From Oscillospiraceae bacterium (GTDB lineage: Bacteria > Bacillota > Clostridia > Oscillospirales > Acutalibacteraceae): a DNA stretch of 51,873 bases. The position numbers and the translations under genes are program-made. Location: the NCBI GenBank assembly GCA_015065685.1, contig SVPU01000011.1:1-51873 (forward strand), read 5' to 3'. Below, one piece after another: positions 36,220-43,949 of this stretch. Position 1 is the stretch's first letter. The number at the start of each line of letters is the position of its first letter. Under the pieces are notes generated by a model. The model was not told the origin of the DNA and did not search any database. It saw only the letters and a list, made by a program, of their open reading frames with translations.

Positions 36220-37440
36220 CTATTCAAATTCATAAGGAAGGTTGAATCTTTTTTTGTTGTGTTTTTGTGCTGAATAAAGGCTTATCTTACCCGAAATAAA
36301 AAAGGATATTACCGCCGCCATTATAACAAAGCCTGCGCCCTTGCCTGAAAACAACTCAAGCGATAACACAATCGAAGCAAAAAGGCAGTTTGTTGCACCG
36401 CAAAACATAGCCGTGAGCCCCACCAGACCACCAAGTGCTGTTGGTATTCCAAGCAATGATGCGGCAAACGCTCCAAAGGTGGCACCTATGAAAAGTGTGG
36501 GTATAATCTCGCCGCCCTTAAAGCCCGCCGAGACCGCTATAGCCGTGAATACAAATTTAATTAAAAAAGCTGCTTTTTGTGTTTCCTCTCCCGCGAAAAC
36601 GGCTTCAATAACGCTTGTTCCTGCACCGCTGTAATCCTTTGTTCCAACCGCCAAAGTTAGCAAAACTATTACAATCGCCCCTGCTGCGATTTTCACAATT
36701 TCCCACTTAAAAAGCCTTTGGAAAAAGCTTTTTCCAAATTTCAAAACATAACAAAAGGCTATGCTTAAGGCTGCGGCAGCAATAACAATCAGCACCGTTT
36801 TTGCCACCGAAAGAGCATTTGTTTTCCCAAGCTCTTCTATTTTAAACCTTTCAGGTCTCGTGCCGAGAAAAACCGAGGTGAAATAAGCACAAATTGAGGT
36901 TAAAAGGGTGGGTACAATAGCCTTAATATAAATTTTGCCGACCACCGCCACCTCAAGCGCAAAGAAAACCGCCGCAAAGGGTGTGCCGAAAACCGCCGAG
37001 AAAACACCTGCCATTCCGCAATATGTTAAAATTCTGATTTCTTCTTTTTCTAACTTGAAAATTTTGCTTAAAAATGCCGCCAGTGAACCACCTATTTGTA
37101 CCGCTGCACCCTCTCTGCCAACAGAAGCGCCAAAAAGATGCGAAAACAAGGCTGCTGTGAAAATTGAAGGCGCCAATTTTGGCGAAACCTCTCCTTCGCC
37201 GCGCATCGCTTTTAATACATTGTTTGTTCCTTGACCATTTGTTTTAAACAGCCTATAAACCAAAACCGAAAGAACACCGCCAAGCGGCAAAAAATATATA
37301 AGACAGTCAAATCTTATGCGAAGCTCTGTTACGGCCTCAACTCCAAGGCTAAACCAAGCACCTATAATGCCCGAGCAAATGCCCGCCACAGCACACAGCA
37401 CAAGCCACTTTAAACAATTCTTTATAGTATTTCCTATCAT
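36220..37440 (-). CDS. ClC-family chloride channel/transporter
   Basis: A 406-residue polytopic membrane protein with 10 or more hydrophobic segments. ClC selectivity-filter elements are visible: GASVGREGAAVQIGG (GREGP-type, with Ala for Pro), GMAGVFSAVFGTPFAAVFFALE, and GFKGGEIIPTLFIGATFG. It would exchange or conduct chloride, fluoride or another anion. Its last codon abuts the 311-bp inverted-repeat element. Confidence 0.9.
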   Translation of the reverse strand: MIGNTIKNCLKWLVLCAVAGICSGIIGAWFSLGVEAVTELRIRFDCLIYFLPLGGVLSVLVYRLFKTNGQGTNNVLKAMRGEGEVSPKLAPSIFTAALFSHLFGASVGREGAAVQIGGSLAAFLSKIFKLEKEEIRILTYCGMAGVFSAVFGTPFAAVFFALEVAVVGKIYIKAIVPTLLTSICAYFTSVFLGTRPERFKIEELGKTNALSVAKTVLIVIAAAALSIAFCYVLKFGKSFFQRLFKWEIVKIAAGAIVIVLLTLAVGTKDYSGAGTSVIEAVFAGEETQKAAFLIKFVFTAIAVSAGFKGGEIIPTLFIGATFGAFAASLLGIPTALGGLVGLTAMFCGATNCLFASIVLSLELFSGKGAGFVIMAAVISFFISGKISLYSAQKHNKKRFNLPYEFE

Positions 37441-37446
37441 TTAAAC

Positions 37447-38237
37447 CTAAATCTCTTCGCTTTCTTTTGAGAAAACGGTCATTCCAACGCCGTAATCTCT
37501 CACTAAAATATCCTTTGGGAAGCGAGAAAACTTTATTGTTACAAATAAATCACCCGCGGCACCCGAAATGTTTATAATGATTGTAGTTTGCCGAAACGCC
37601 AAAAAGCGCTTCGGCAAGCCACTTAGAAAGTGGCTTTAAGCAAAATTAAATTCTAATATTTAATTTTGCACAACAATCATTGCAATGGTATAGGACAAAT
37701 TTTTCCTGAAAATTTGTCGCAAAATCAAGGATTTTGTGGCGAAACAATCTTGTTTCGCCTAACCTACACCATTATAATTTGAATAAAATAAACTATCCAA
37801 AACCATTCCAAGTCAACCACAAAAAGCAAAACAGAAAGAACAATGCCCCACAAAACCACGGGCGCCAGAGCAATAAAAATATAAGCCTTTTTATCGTAAT
37901 AATCATCACTTCCTGCAAAAGCATAAAGCCCTGTAAAGCCATATTTAACCTTTTTTGTTCCGCAAATTTTCATTGCAATTCCGTGAACTAGCTCGTGCAA
38001 GACCATATAAACCGCCATCAAACCGAAAAGTGCCGCCAATCTCGCAAAATATGCCAAATCACCATCGCCAAAATCAAAGGCGATATAAATCGGCACTATA
38101 AAAGCCATAGGAACTATCATCGCAACGGCAATAACAACCGCCAATAAATTCACTTTGACCGACATTTTTTTGTTTTTCTGAAGGTCAATCGAATATATTT
38201 CCCTATAGCCTTCGGGCAAAACATTAACCGCTTTCAT
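37447..38237 (-). pseudogene. DUF3267 putative metalloprotease gene split by a 200-bp element
   Basis: The 5' part (38237-37773) encodes residues 1-155: three membrane segments and the HELVHG zinc motif near residue 82. It then runs into repeat sequence and stops (ATG GTG TAG). The missing 3' part lies beyond the element: reading the minus strand from about 37575 gives NISGAAGDLFVTIKF then RDYGVGMTVFS, ending at TAG 37447-37449. Joined at the ATA codon, the frame is uninterrupted and gives a 196-residue protein, the usual size and C-terminal motif of DUF3267. The gene is therefore insertion-split; the N-terminal fragment could still be made. Confidence 0.88.
37575..37774. mobile_element. 200-bp hairpin element, copy 1 (inserted in the DUF3267 gene)
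   Basis: The element begins TAATGATTGTAG and ends CCTACACCATTA, with degenerate terminal inverted repeats (about 16 of 23) and TA at the insertion point. It is packed with hairpins: GCCGAAACG/CGCTTCGGC, CCACTT-AGA-AAGTGG, GCAAAATTAAAT/ATTTAATTTTGC, GACAAATTTT/AAAATTTGTC, AAAATC-AAG-GATTTT and GAAACAA-TC-TTGTTTC. No ORF. The TA target and the lack of coding suggest a MITE mobilised by a Tc1/IS630-type transposase. Confidence 0.85.
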
Positions 38238-38258
38238 ATTTTTTCTCCCTTTTCGTTA

Positions 38259-38460
38259 TAATGACGGTGTAGGTAAGGCGAAACAATCTTGTTTCGCCAC
38301 AAAATCTTTGATTTTGCGACAAATTTTCAGAAAAAATTTGTCCTATACCATTACAATGAGTGTTGTGCAAAATTAAATATTAGAATTTAATTTTGCCAAA
38401 GCCACTTAGAAAGTGGCTTGTCGAAGCGCTTTTTAGCGTTTCGACAAACTACAATCATTA
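38259..38460. mobile_element. 200-bp hairpin element, copy 2 (inverted relative to copy 1)
   Basis: The reverse complement of copy 1 with few differences over about 200 bp. Relative to copy 1, two hairpin loops are inverted (AGA to TCT, TC to GA) and a C-G stem pair has become T-A. A further partial unit (TAATGGTATGGGTTAGGCG, 38461-38490) abuts its right end. This end supplies the stop codon and tail of the 38433-38912 gene. Confidence 0.85.
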
Positions 38461-38912
38461 TAATGGTATGGGTTAGGCGAAATAATCTTATAAAAAATTT
38501 GAGTTATTGTTGTTGAAACTATAATTCCAAGCGCTAAAGCAGACGCTAATTCCAAAGTGTAAATTCCCTTTTGCAAAAAAGACTCCATATTCCCGCTAAA
38601 TGCATTTGCCATTGTGTAATAAAGTGAGCCGCCGGGGATTAGGGGGATAAGTGCTGTGGTTATAAAGGTTGTGGTGGGTGTTTTTATCACTCGCGCCATT
38701 ATTTCGGCATATATTGAAACCGCAAACGATACCAAAAAGTAATTTATCACTTCGTTTTCAATGAAATTACCTAAAACCACATATAAAAACCACGAAAGCA
38801 AGCCGCCTAAAGCCGCCAAGGCAAGTCTTCTTCCTCGAATATTAAAGAGCACCGCAAAGCCAATCGTGCCGCCAAAGCCCGCCAAAATTTGAATTATTTC
38901 AGTTTTTGTCAT
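38433..38912 (-). CDS. ThrE-type threonine/serine exporter, small subunit (DUF3815)
   Basis: A 159-residue membrane protein with four or five segments and the PLIPGGSLYYTM motif of the ThrE_2 family. Together with the next gene it makes the split form of the ThrE amino-acid exporter. It overlaps the upstream gene by 4 nt (ATGA). The last 18 or so residues (KIISPNPYHYNDCSLSKR) are encoded by the inverted 200-bp element and its abutting unit, so the natural C-terminus has been replaced; the membrane core looks intact. Confidence 0.85.
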   Translation of the reverse strand: MTKTEIIQILAGFGGTIGFAVLFNIRGRRLALAALGGLLSWFLYVVLGNFIENEVINYFLVSFAVSIYAEIMARVIKTPTTTFITTALIPLIPGGSLYYTMANAFSGNMESFLQKGIYTLELASALALGIIVSTTITQIFYKIISPNPYHYNDCSLSKR

Positions 38913-39661
38913 AGAGCAAACCCTCCCAACACGGCAACCAGAAAATAGCCCGCCGCTATAGCAAGAGCAATAAGCACTGCTTCGATGGAACGCAAAAGAC
39001 CTGCGATGCTGTCGCCCGTAAATAAATCGCGTATCGCATTTGTAAGACCAATGCCGGGGATGAGGGTCATTATGTTGCCTATAATAATTTTATCAACCTT
39101 TTCTATAACACCGATTTTAACCGCCAAAAACGCCAAGAGGGTGGTTACCGCCGCAGAAAAGAATTTGCGGAAAATTTTGTTGCCTATAACCCTGTCGGAA
39201 AGGCTGATGCTGATTCTAACTATGGCGCCAACCAAAAGCGAAACCACGGTTTCTATAACACTTCCGCCAAAAAACAGGGTGAATGCGCCCGCTATGAGAG
39301 CATAACAAATCACCTCAGCCCAAACAGGAAACCTTTTGCAATTTATCGCTTCGTTGAGCATCTCTTTTATTTCCTCTTCGGTGAGCTTTGTTTGGCAAAT
39401 TTTTCTTGATAATTCGTTTAATTTATGAATTTTTTCAAAATTTGTGGTTGTGTTAATTATTCTTCGGGTTTCGGTGTATTTTTCACCGTCTGTCGTGTGA
39501 ACTGTAACCACCATACTGCTGGTTATAATAAAAACATCTACTCTCTCTGCGCCAAACGCATAACATATTCGGCTCACGCTTTCTTCAACTCTATGAACTT
39601 CTGCGCCCGAAATCAGCATCTGTTCGCCGATATCCATCGCATATTTAAACAATCCTATCAC
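38909..39661 (-). CDS. ThrE-type threonine/serine exporter, large subunit (DUF1212)
   Basis: A 250-residue protein. The cytoplasmic N-terminal half has the family signature (LISGAEVHRVEESVSRIC, then SMVVTVHT); the C-terminal half has about five membrane segments including LIPGIGLTNAIRDLFTGD. It exports threonine or serine, or a related solute, in complex with the small subunit encoded directly downstream. Confidence 0.88.
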   Translation of the reverse strand: MIGLFKYAMDIGEQMLISGAEVHRVEESVSRICYAFGAERVDVFIITSSMVVTVHTTDGEKYTETRRIINTTTNFEKIHKLNELSRKICQTKLTEEEIKEMLNEAINCKRFPVWAEVICYALIAGAFTLFFGGSVIETVVSLLVGAIVRISISLSDRVIGNKIFRKFFSAAVTTLLAFLAVKIGVIEKVDKIIIGNIMTLIPGIGLTNAIRDLFTGDSIAGLLRSIEAVLIALAIAAGYFLVAVLGGFAL

Positions 39662-39687
39662 TTTTATACCCCTTTTTAAGCGAGTTC

Positions 39688-39981
39688 TTATGCTTCAAAA
39701 TCAAGACACAGTCTGACCTCGGTAAAAGGCCTTACAAAAGTATTTGCAACAGCCACATGCTCGGGGTGTTTTGAATAGCCCTTTAGCGCATCTTCACTTT
39801 CGAAAACCGAATAAAGCATAACATCGGCATTTGAGGATTCCAAACCCTTGTTTTGAACTTTTATTTCAACAAGACCCGGGATTTTACCGATAAGCCCCTC
39901 AAGACCTGTTTTAATGCCGTTTTTCACCTCGGCATTGTTATGTTCTTCCTTTAATTTCCATAAAATTATGTGTTTAACCAT
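39688..39981 (-). CDS. Dabb-family stress-responsive alpha/beta-barrel protein
   Basis: A 97-residue protein with MVKHIILWKLKEE at the start and HPEHVAVANTFVRPF near the end, the Dabb signature. Members form dimeric ferredoxin-like barrels; bacterial roles are poorly known. It lies 26 nt upstream of the ThrE genes on the same strand, so may be cotranscribed. Confidence 0.85.
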   Translation of the reverse strand: MVKHIILWKLKEEHNNAEVKNGIKTGLEGLIGKIPGLVEIKVQNKGLESSNADVMLYSVFESEDALKGYSKHPEHVAVANTFVRPFTEVRLCLDFEA

Positions 39982-40010
39982 TTTTATATTCCCTTTTGTT
40001 TTTATATAAA

Positions 40011-41174
40011 TTAACGCGTACCCGTGCCGTTACAAGCCTTGCATTTTCTGTTGCCGTGGCAGGTAGGACAAAGCGAATCTATTGTCTCTCCGTTGCCGTT
40101 ATACCTCTTAATAGTACCATAACCGTTACATCTTGTACAGTCCTTTTTGCCATCGCAAGTAAGACACTTTAGTTTTGCAAAATCGGGCGTTTCATAATCC
40201 ACTGCGGTTGAACTGCCTTTAGATGAACTGCCCGAATTTTCAGGTACAGAAGAAGCGCGGTCGCCAAAGTCTTTAACCTCTAAATCTTCGCTGTAATAAA
40301 TACTGATGCCCGTATATTCATCGCGCCCGTTTTTCTGAATCCAGATAAACACATCGGCAGAAAAATCAACATAACCGTCATCGTAATAATCATCCTGCGC
40401 GGGTGCAATGGATTCTTTTCCCGCGTAATCTAAGAAATACATATCATTTTTTAAATATAAAATAGTATCAGTCTTAAAATCAGTCTGGCTAAAATTATAT
40501 GAATTTATAAGAAGGTCAACATATTCGTGCGCGGCAGACCAACCCGCATCGGTTTCGGTTCTGAAATAAAGGTGCCAACCCGAAACTTCTGCCTTTTCAT
40601 TGTCCTGAGGCTCAATTTCCCCTAAAAACGCCGAAAAATCAGGCAAAGTCGGTCCGCTTATCACAGCGGGCATATCAATGGCGCTCTCGTTTTCTTGGGA
40701 ATCATTGTCCCTTTTTTCGCTCTTTTCCCGTTCTTCAAACTTTTCTTTTGAAACAAATTTAAAATTCGAATGACAGTGGAAGTCAAAAACATAATTTTTA
40801 TTATCACTGTCTTCCCCGTAATAATCATTTCGGTAATCATAAATTTTTAAAACAGGGCGGTTATCACCAAGCCAAAAACCGTTGTATTTTAAGACATATT
40901 CTCTCTCTTGTGAATATGAATTCTCCGTTGTTCTGAGTTCTATATTTTTTTGAGTTTCTTTGATTTTAGTTATATACTCTTCGATAAGTTCGGTAGGGTC
41001 TTCTTCCGATTCAAACATCAGATTAACATCATACCCACCCGTGTCCTTTCTGCCGTTGCCAAAAAACTCCATAGGGTCGGGTACCTTTGCCACTGTCCGC
41101 TCGCTAATCGCAAAAAAACTTACAACACCGAGAGTGATAATGAGCCCAAGCGCTATTATGATTTTCTTTTTCAT
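40011..41174 (-). CDS. Membrane-anchored protein with C-terminal DnaJ-like zinc finger
   Basis: A 387-residue protein with an N-terminal membrane helix or signal anchor (about 4-22), a large acidic extracytoplasmic region (FHIFRTETDAGW-like aromatic strands, about 25-330), and a C-terminal Cys-rich tail of four CxxC-type repeats (CLTCDGKKDCTRCNGYG and CPTCHGNRKCKACNGTG) as in the DnaJ zinc domain. No J domain is present. The tail probably binds two zinc ions; the role is unknown. It is last in a three-gene cluster and shares a 29-bp leader with the first gene. Confidence 0.6.
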   Translation of the reverse strand: MKKKIIIALGLIITLGVVSFFAISERTVAKVPDPMEFFGNGRKDTGGYDVNLMFESEEDPTELIEEYITKIKETQKNIELRTTENSYSQEREYVLKYNGFWLGDNRPVLKIYDYRNDYYGEDSDNKNYVFDFHCHSNFKFVSKEKFEEREKSEKRDNDSQENESAIDMPAVISGPTLPDFSAFLGEIEPQDNEKAEVSGWHLYFRTETDAGWSAAHEYVDLLINSYNFSQTDFKTDTILYLKNDMYFLDYAGKESIAPAQDDYYDDGYVDFSADVFIWIQKNGRDEYTGISIYYSEDLEVKDFGDRASSVPENSGSSSKGSSTAVDYETPDFAKLKCLTCDGKKDCTRCNGYGTIKRYNGNGETIDSLCPTCHGNRKCKACNGTGTR

Positions 41175-41200
41175 ATTCCCACCGCCTCAAGTTTTAATAA
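41172..41200 (-). repeat. Shared 29-bp start-site leader, copy 1
   Basis: The 29 bp covering the start codon and ribosome binding site here are identical to 42218-42246. On the minus strand they read TTGAGGCGGTGGGAATATG at the start. They cover the SD and probably control translation, or mark a past duplication. Confidence 0.8.
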
Positions 41201-41216
41201 ATATTAATATTTACAC

Positions 41217-41654
41217 TCATTCTTTTTTAAGACAAGACAAAACGCTGCCGATAATCAGCAAAACACAACCTATAACAACTAAAATTCCGCCATTTGTTAT
41301 AAAATTCATAATAACAGTTAAGTATGTATCTAAAAGTCCCACTTTGCTTATTGTAAGATATTGCGGAACGCTGATTATAAAAACGGAGTACAAAATATCT
41401 AAAATGTAACCTGCGTTTATTATTATACAAATAATAGGAAGTGCCTTACCCGATTTATTCTTCAGGTTTCGCACAAACAAAACAATAGGAATAGCCGTTA
41501 ATAAAATGCTTGTCACAATAATAAGAGTATTCTGGATAGGCTTTGGGTTTGGGTTTTCGATAATACTATACACAAAGAAAATTATATTTCTAATTATAAT
41601 GACAAGATTTAAAACAATGCCGATGAGTAAACAAATATTTTTTGCATTTTTCAT
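41217..41654 (-). CDS. Small four-helix membrane protein
   Basis: A 145-residue hydrophobic protein with four predicted membrane helices (about 5-28, 38-60, 70-92 and 112-140) and no recognisable domain. It lies between the YcxB-like and zinc-finger-tail genes with short gaps (20 and 42 nt), so is probably in the same transcript. Confidence 0.6.
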   Translation of the reverse strand: MKNAKNICLLIGIVLNLVIIIRNIIFFVYSIIENPNPKPIQNTLIIVTSILLTAIPIVLFVRNLKNKSGKALPIICIIINAGYILDILYSVFIISVPQYLTISKVGLLDTYLTVIMNFITNGGILVVIGCVLLIIGSVLSCLKKE

Positions 41655-41674
41655 ATATTTCCCACATCCTTTAT

Positions 41675-42220
41675 CTAATAAACATCAATATTGGAGCATT
41701 TTGTCTTAATAAATTCAATAAAATCATCATACTGTTGTTTTGATTCAAAACAAGATAAAGGTATAATATAAGCCAAAACGTTATTAACATGAATATAAAT
41801 CATTTTGTTATCAACAATGCTTATTCTCTCTATCGCAAAATATTTTTGTTCAGATTTGTTTTCGGGGGTTGTTTCAATAAAACTTTCCTCATAAAACTCT
41901 ATAACTGATTCGGGCGAATATCCCATTTTTCCATTTTTCTTCATTGCTCTTATACCACTTTTAAAAGCCCAGGTGAACACCTTAATCAACAGTATTTGAG
42001 CAAGAGCAAAAAGAATGGTTTGTGGGATTAATCCCAAGGCCGTGCTTAAATTAAACCCACCGCCGTAAAAACTCATTAAAACAATTATTGCAAAGCAGAC
42101 AGCGATAACACATCTCATATTTCTGATTTGCTTTTTGCCATATGGCGACCTTGTCATCGAAAATATATTATAATCTATATAATCTTGTTCGGTTGTTTTC
42201 ACAACAAATTTAAATTTCAT
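41675..42220 (-). CDS. YcxB-like membrane protein
   Basis: A 181-residue protein: a short N-terminal strand region (FVVKTTEQDYIDYNIF), two membrane helices (about 37-55 and 62-85), then a C-terminal beta domain (YFAIERISIVDNKMIYIHVNNVLAYIIPLSCFES) typical of the YcxB-like family. Function is unknown. It is the first gene of a three-gene cluster, with the conserved 29-bp leader at its start. Confidence 0.75.
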   Translation of the reverse strand: MKFKFVVKTTEQDYIDYNIFSMTRSPYGKKQIRNMRCVIAVCFAIIVLMSFYGGGFNLSTALGLIPQTILFALAQILLIKVFTWAFKSGIRAMKKNGKMGYSPESVIEFYEESFIETTPENKSEQKYFAIERISIVDNKMIYIHVNNVLAYIIPLSCFESKQQYDDFIEFIKTKCSNIDVY

Positions 42221-42246
42221 ATTCCCACCGCCTCAAGTTTTAATAA
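42218..42246 (-). repeat. Shared 29-bp start-site leader, copy 2
   Basis: Identical to 41172-41200 and placed the same way over the start codon of the YcxB-like gene. Upstream, both copies also share an AATATT word. Confidence 0.8.
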
Positions 42247-42324
42247 CCGTCAATATTTTCACATTAATGCAAATTATAATATTAATATAACATTTCCAAT
42301 AAAGATTTTCAAGTTATATATAAA

Positions 42325-42355
42325 GCAAAAACACACCCGAAAGGTGTGTTTTTGC
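42325..42355. terminator. Terminator after the small membrane gene at 42381
   Basis: GCAAAAACACACC, CGAA loop, GGTGTGTTTTTGC: a strong, near-symmetrical 13-bp stem. It isolates the 75-residue gene from the YcxB-like cluster. Confidence 0.88.
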
Positions 42356-42380
42356 AGAGAGGTTTTTATTTAAAATGAGG

Positions 42381-42608
42381 TTAATATTTCACAAACGGAA
42401 GAAGAGAGAGCCACAATCTTCTCTTGCGGCGTTTCCAATATTTTCTTTCATTGCCGCTTGTCCTTTTTATTTCGGTGTTGAGATATTTCAATTCTCTGGC
42501 AAAAATATTTAAAAATATTGCTATCCAGATTAATATCAAAAACAAGAAAAAAATCACTGTTATACCAATGGTTAAATAAAGTACTACCTCTGTTTCATTT
42601 TCAGGCAT
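42381..42608 (-). CDS. Small single-helix membrane protein under XRE control
   Basis: A 75-residue protein: a short acidic N-terminus, one long hydrophobic helix (about 10-36), and a strongly basic C-terminal segment (NERKYWKRRKRRLWLS). This inside-positive layout resembles small membrane stress proteins and some type I or phage toxins. A perfect sigma-A promoter with an internal operator drives it, divergent from an XRE repressor. Function unknown. Confidence 0.65.
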   Translation of the reverse strand: MPENETEVVLYLTIGITVIFFLFLILIWIAIFLNIFARELKYLNTEIKRTSGNERKYWKRRKRRLWLSLLPFVKY

Positions 42609-42696
42609 TAAAGTCTCACCTATTTCTGTGCCGTGGGGGGGTTACGCGTTCTAATACAACCGAATACCGCAAATAAAAACGATACTCGGCAGAACC

Positions 42697-42725
42697 ATTA
42701 TATGACATTCCGTCATATTTGTCAA
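42697..42725 (-). promoter_or_regulatory. Perfect promoter of the small membrane gene, with operator 1 in the spacer
   Basis: Minus strand: TTGACA, 17 nt, TATAAT. The spacer contains operator ATGAC-N5-GTCAT (42702-42716). Transcription would be very strong unless repressed. Confidence 0.9.
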
Positions 42726-42746
42726 TAATAAATTATGACATAATGT
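42719..42746 (+). promoter_or_regulatory. Promoter of the XRE gene
   Basis: TTGTCA, 16 nt, TAATGT. Operator 2 overlaps the -10 box, consistent with autorepression. The -35 overlaps the divergent promoter's -35. Confidence 0.6.
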
Positions 42747-42749
42747 CAT
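42735..42749. promoter_or_regulatory. Operator 2, ATGAC-N5-GTCAT
   Basis: ATGACATAATGTCAT, the same half-sites as operator 1 (ATGACATTCCGTCAT at 42702-42716). The centres are 33 bp apart, about three helical turns, so two dimers could bind one face of the DNA. Confidence 0.85.
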
Positions 42750-42762
42750 TAGAGGTGAGATT

Positions 42763-42975
42763 GTGAAGAATAATTTAAAAGTCTTGAGAAAGAGCAAAGG
42801 CTACACACAAATTGCAGTGCAAATGAAAACAGGAATAGAACAAGCGCTTTTATCAAAATTTGAAAACGGCGAAAGAGTTCCCCCTACAGAAACACTCATT
42901 CGTCTCGCCGATTTTTACAATGTCAGTATCGATTATATCTTATGCAGAACAGAAAACCCAAATATACAAAAATAA
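42763..42975 (+). CDS. XRE-family transcriptional repressor
   Basis: A 70-residue protein that is almost entirely a Cro/CI-type HTH: NLKVLRKSKGYTQIAVQMKTGIEQALLSKFENGER, then IRLADFYNVSIDYILCRT. The start is GTG at 42763, seven bases after GAGGTG. It probably binds the two ATGAC-N5-GTCAT sites just upstream and represses both itself and the divergent membrane gene. Compact single-domain repressors like this are common in phage and toxin-antitoxin modules. Confidence 0.9.
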   Translation: MKNNLKVLRKSKGYTQIAVQMKTGIEQALLSKFENGERVPPTETLIRLADFYNVSIDYILCRTENPNIQK

Positions 42976-43004
42976 GCCGTGAAATTCACGGCTTATTTTT
43001 ATTT
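42971..43004 (+). terminator. Terminator after the XRE gene
   Basis: ATAAGCCGTGAA, ATTCACGGCTTAT and T-rich sequence, overlapping the stop codon. Confidence 0.85.
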
Positions 43005-43023
43005 CTGGTAATTAATTCAAAAC

Positions 43024-43069
43024 CTTATTTGCGAGCAACACCGCTTTTCCTTGCGGCTTCTGCCACCGC
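43024..43069. repeat. Direct repeat A: copy of the malic enzyme 3' end
   Basis: 46 bp, 45 identical to 43904-43949. On the minus strand it encodes the last residues AVAEAARKSGVARK and stop of the malic enzyme. It lies 880 bp away from the true gene end, on the far side of the SGNH-like gene. Confidence 0.9.
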
Positions 43070-43150
43070 CTGTATATATTAAGTGCAATATATTAGCAAT
43101 TTCTTGCTATGCCGCTTTGATAAAGGTTTGGATTATTGTCTCTTCCTTAC

Positions 43151-43876
43151 CTATAATTCATTTACAACATTTACAATTTTCTTTAAAAGCTCGGGATTAA
43201 AATCCTCAAATTCCGTAACATTAATTTTGTTGCCGATTATTGTGCGCAGCCATGTTGCAGCCGCTGCATATCTTCCGTAATCCAAGGATAAATGACAACC
43301 GTCACGGCAAAGGGATAAACCACCGTTTTTATAATCAAATTCGGCAACTGTTTCACGCAAAGTTTGAATCACTTCGCCCGTTGGTATTAATTCAGCGCGA
43401 ATTGATTGTGCCGCCATCTCACTTGTCTGTTTAATTCTGCGGTACATTTCGGCTTGGTCATTGTTATAAATTACAAAAGCGCTGTGATCGGAATCGATTT
43501 CATAAGCCCATGTTTGATGAAAATACAGTTTTGCATCGGGCTGTTTTTTTCTGATAAGACTTGCCAGCAACGACAAATACGGCTCATAGGTTTCTAACAT
43601 ACCGCTTTTATGACTCGCCTGCTGAAGCGTAATTATATCCCACTTTTGTAAATTTAATGCTTCTTCAATGCTAACAACTCGTGTTCCTGTGTTTCCGTTA
43701 AGCTCTAAACTATAACATGCGTTATTTTGTTCAGCATTTTTCCAGTGCGATTCCAAATCACACCCACCAACGTAAAGGTTTGCGGTTTCAATTTCAACAC
43801 CGCCCGCCTTTGCCAATTTTTGTAGCCATTTGTGTGAATCCTGTGAAAAACTATTGCCAATAGATAAGATTTTCAT
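43151..43876 (-). CDS. SGNH-like hydrolase (DUF4886-type)
   Basis: A 241-residue cytoplasmic protein with block I MKILSIGNSFSQDSHKWL (nucleophile Ser in GNSFS), LQQASHKSG, YFHQTWAYE, and a C-terminal CRDGCHLSLDYGRYAAA that holds the catalytic Asp and His (DGxHLS). Such proteins are esterase-like hydrolases of the SGNH fold, often acting on acylated sugars. The start is taken at the MKILSIG methionine (43876) with AGGG upstream. The gene sits between two direct copies of the malic enzyme 3' end, which suggests it arrived by insertion or duplication. Confidence 0.82.
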   Translation of the reverse strand: MKILSIGNSFSQDSHKWLQKLAKAGGVEIETANLYVGGCDLESHWKNAEQNNACYSLELNGNTGTRVVSIEEALNLQKWDIITLQQASHKSGMLETYEPYLSLLASLIRKKQPDAKLYFHQTWAYEIDSDHSAFVIYNNDQAEMYRRIKQTSEMAAQSIRAELIPTGEVIQTLRETVAEFDYKNGGLSLCRDGCHLSLDYGRYAAAATWLRTIIGNKINVTEFEDFNPELLKKIVNVVNEL

Positions 43877-43903
43877 TTTACACGCCCTTGCCAATTCTCA
43901 AAA

Positions 43904-43949
43904 CTTATTTGCGTGCAACACCGCTTTTCCTTGCGGCTTCTGCCACCGC
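43904..43949. repeat. Direct repeat B: authentic malic enzyme 3' end
   Basis: The coding copy of the 46-bp repeat, inside the last codons of the malic enzyme gene. See direct repeat A at 43024-43069. Confidence 0.9.

Noticed and set aside
37764-38237. A complete 157-residue DUF3267 protein
   Set aside because: The last codons ATG GTG TAG come from the inserted element, and the missing conserved C-terminus is found on its other side.
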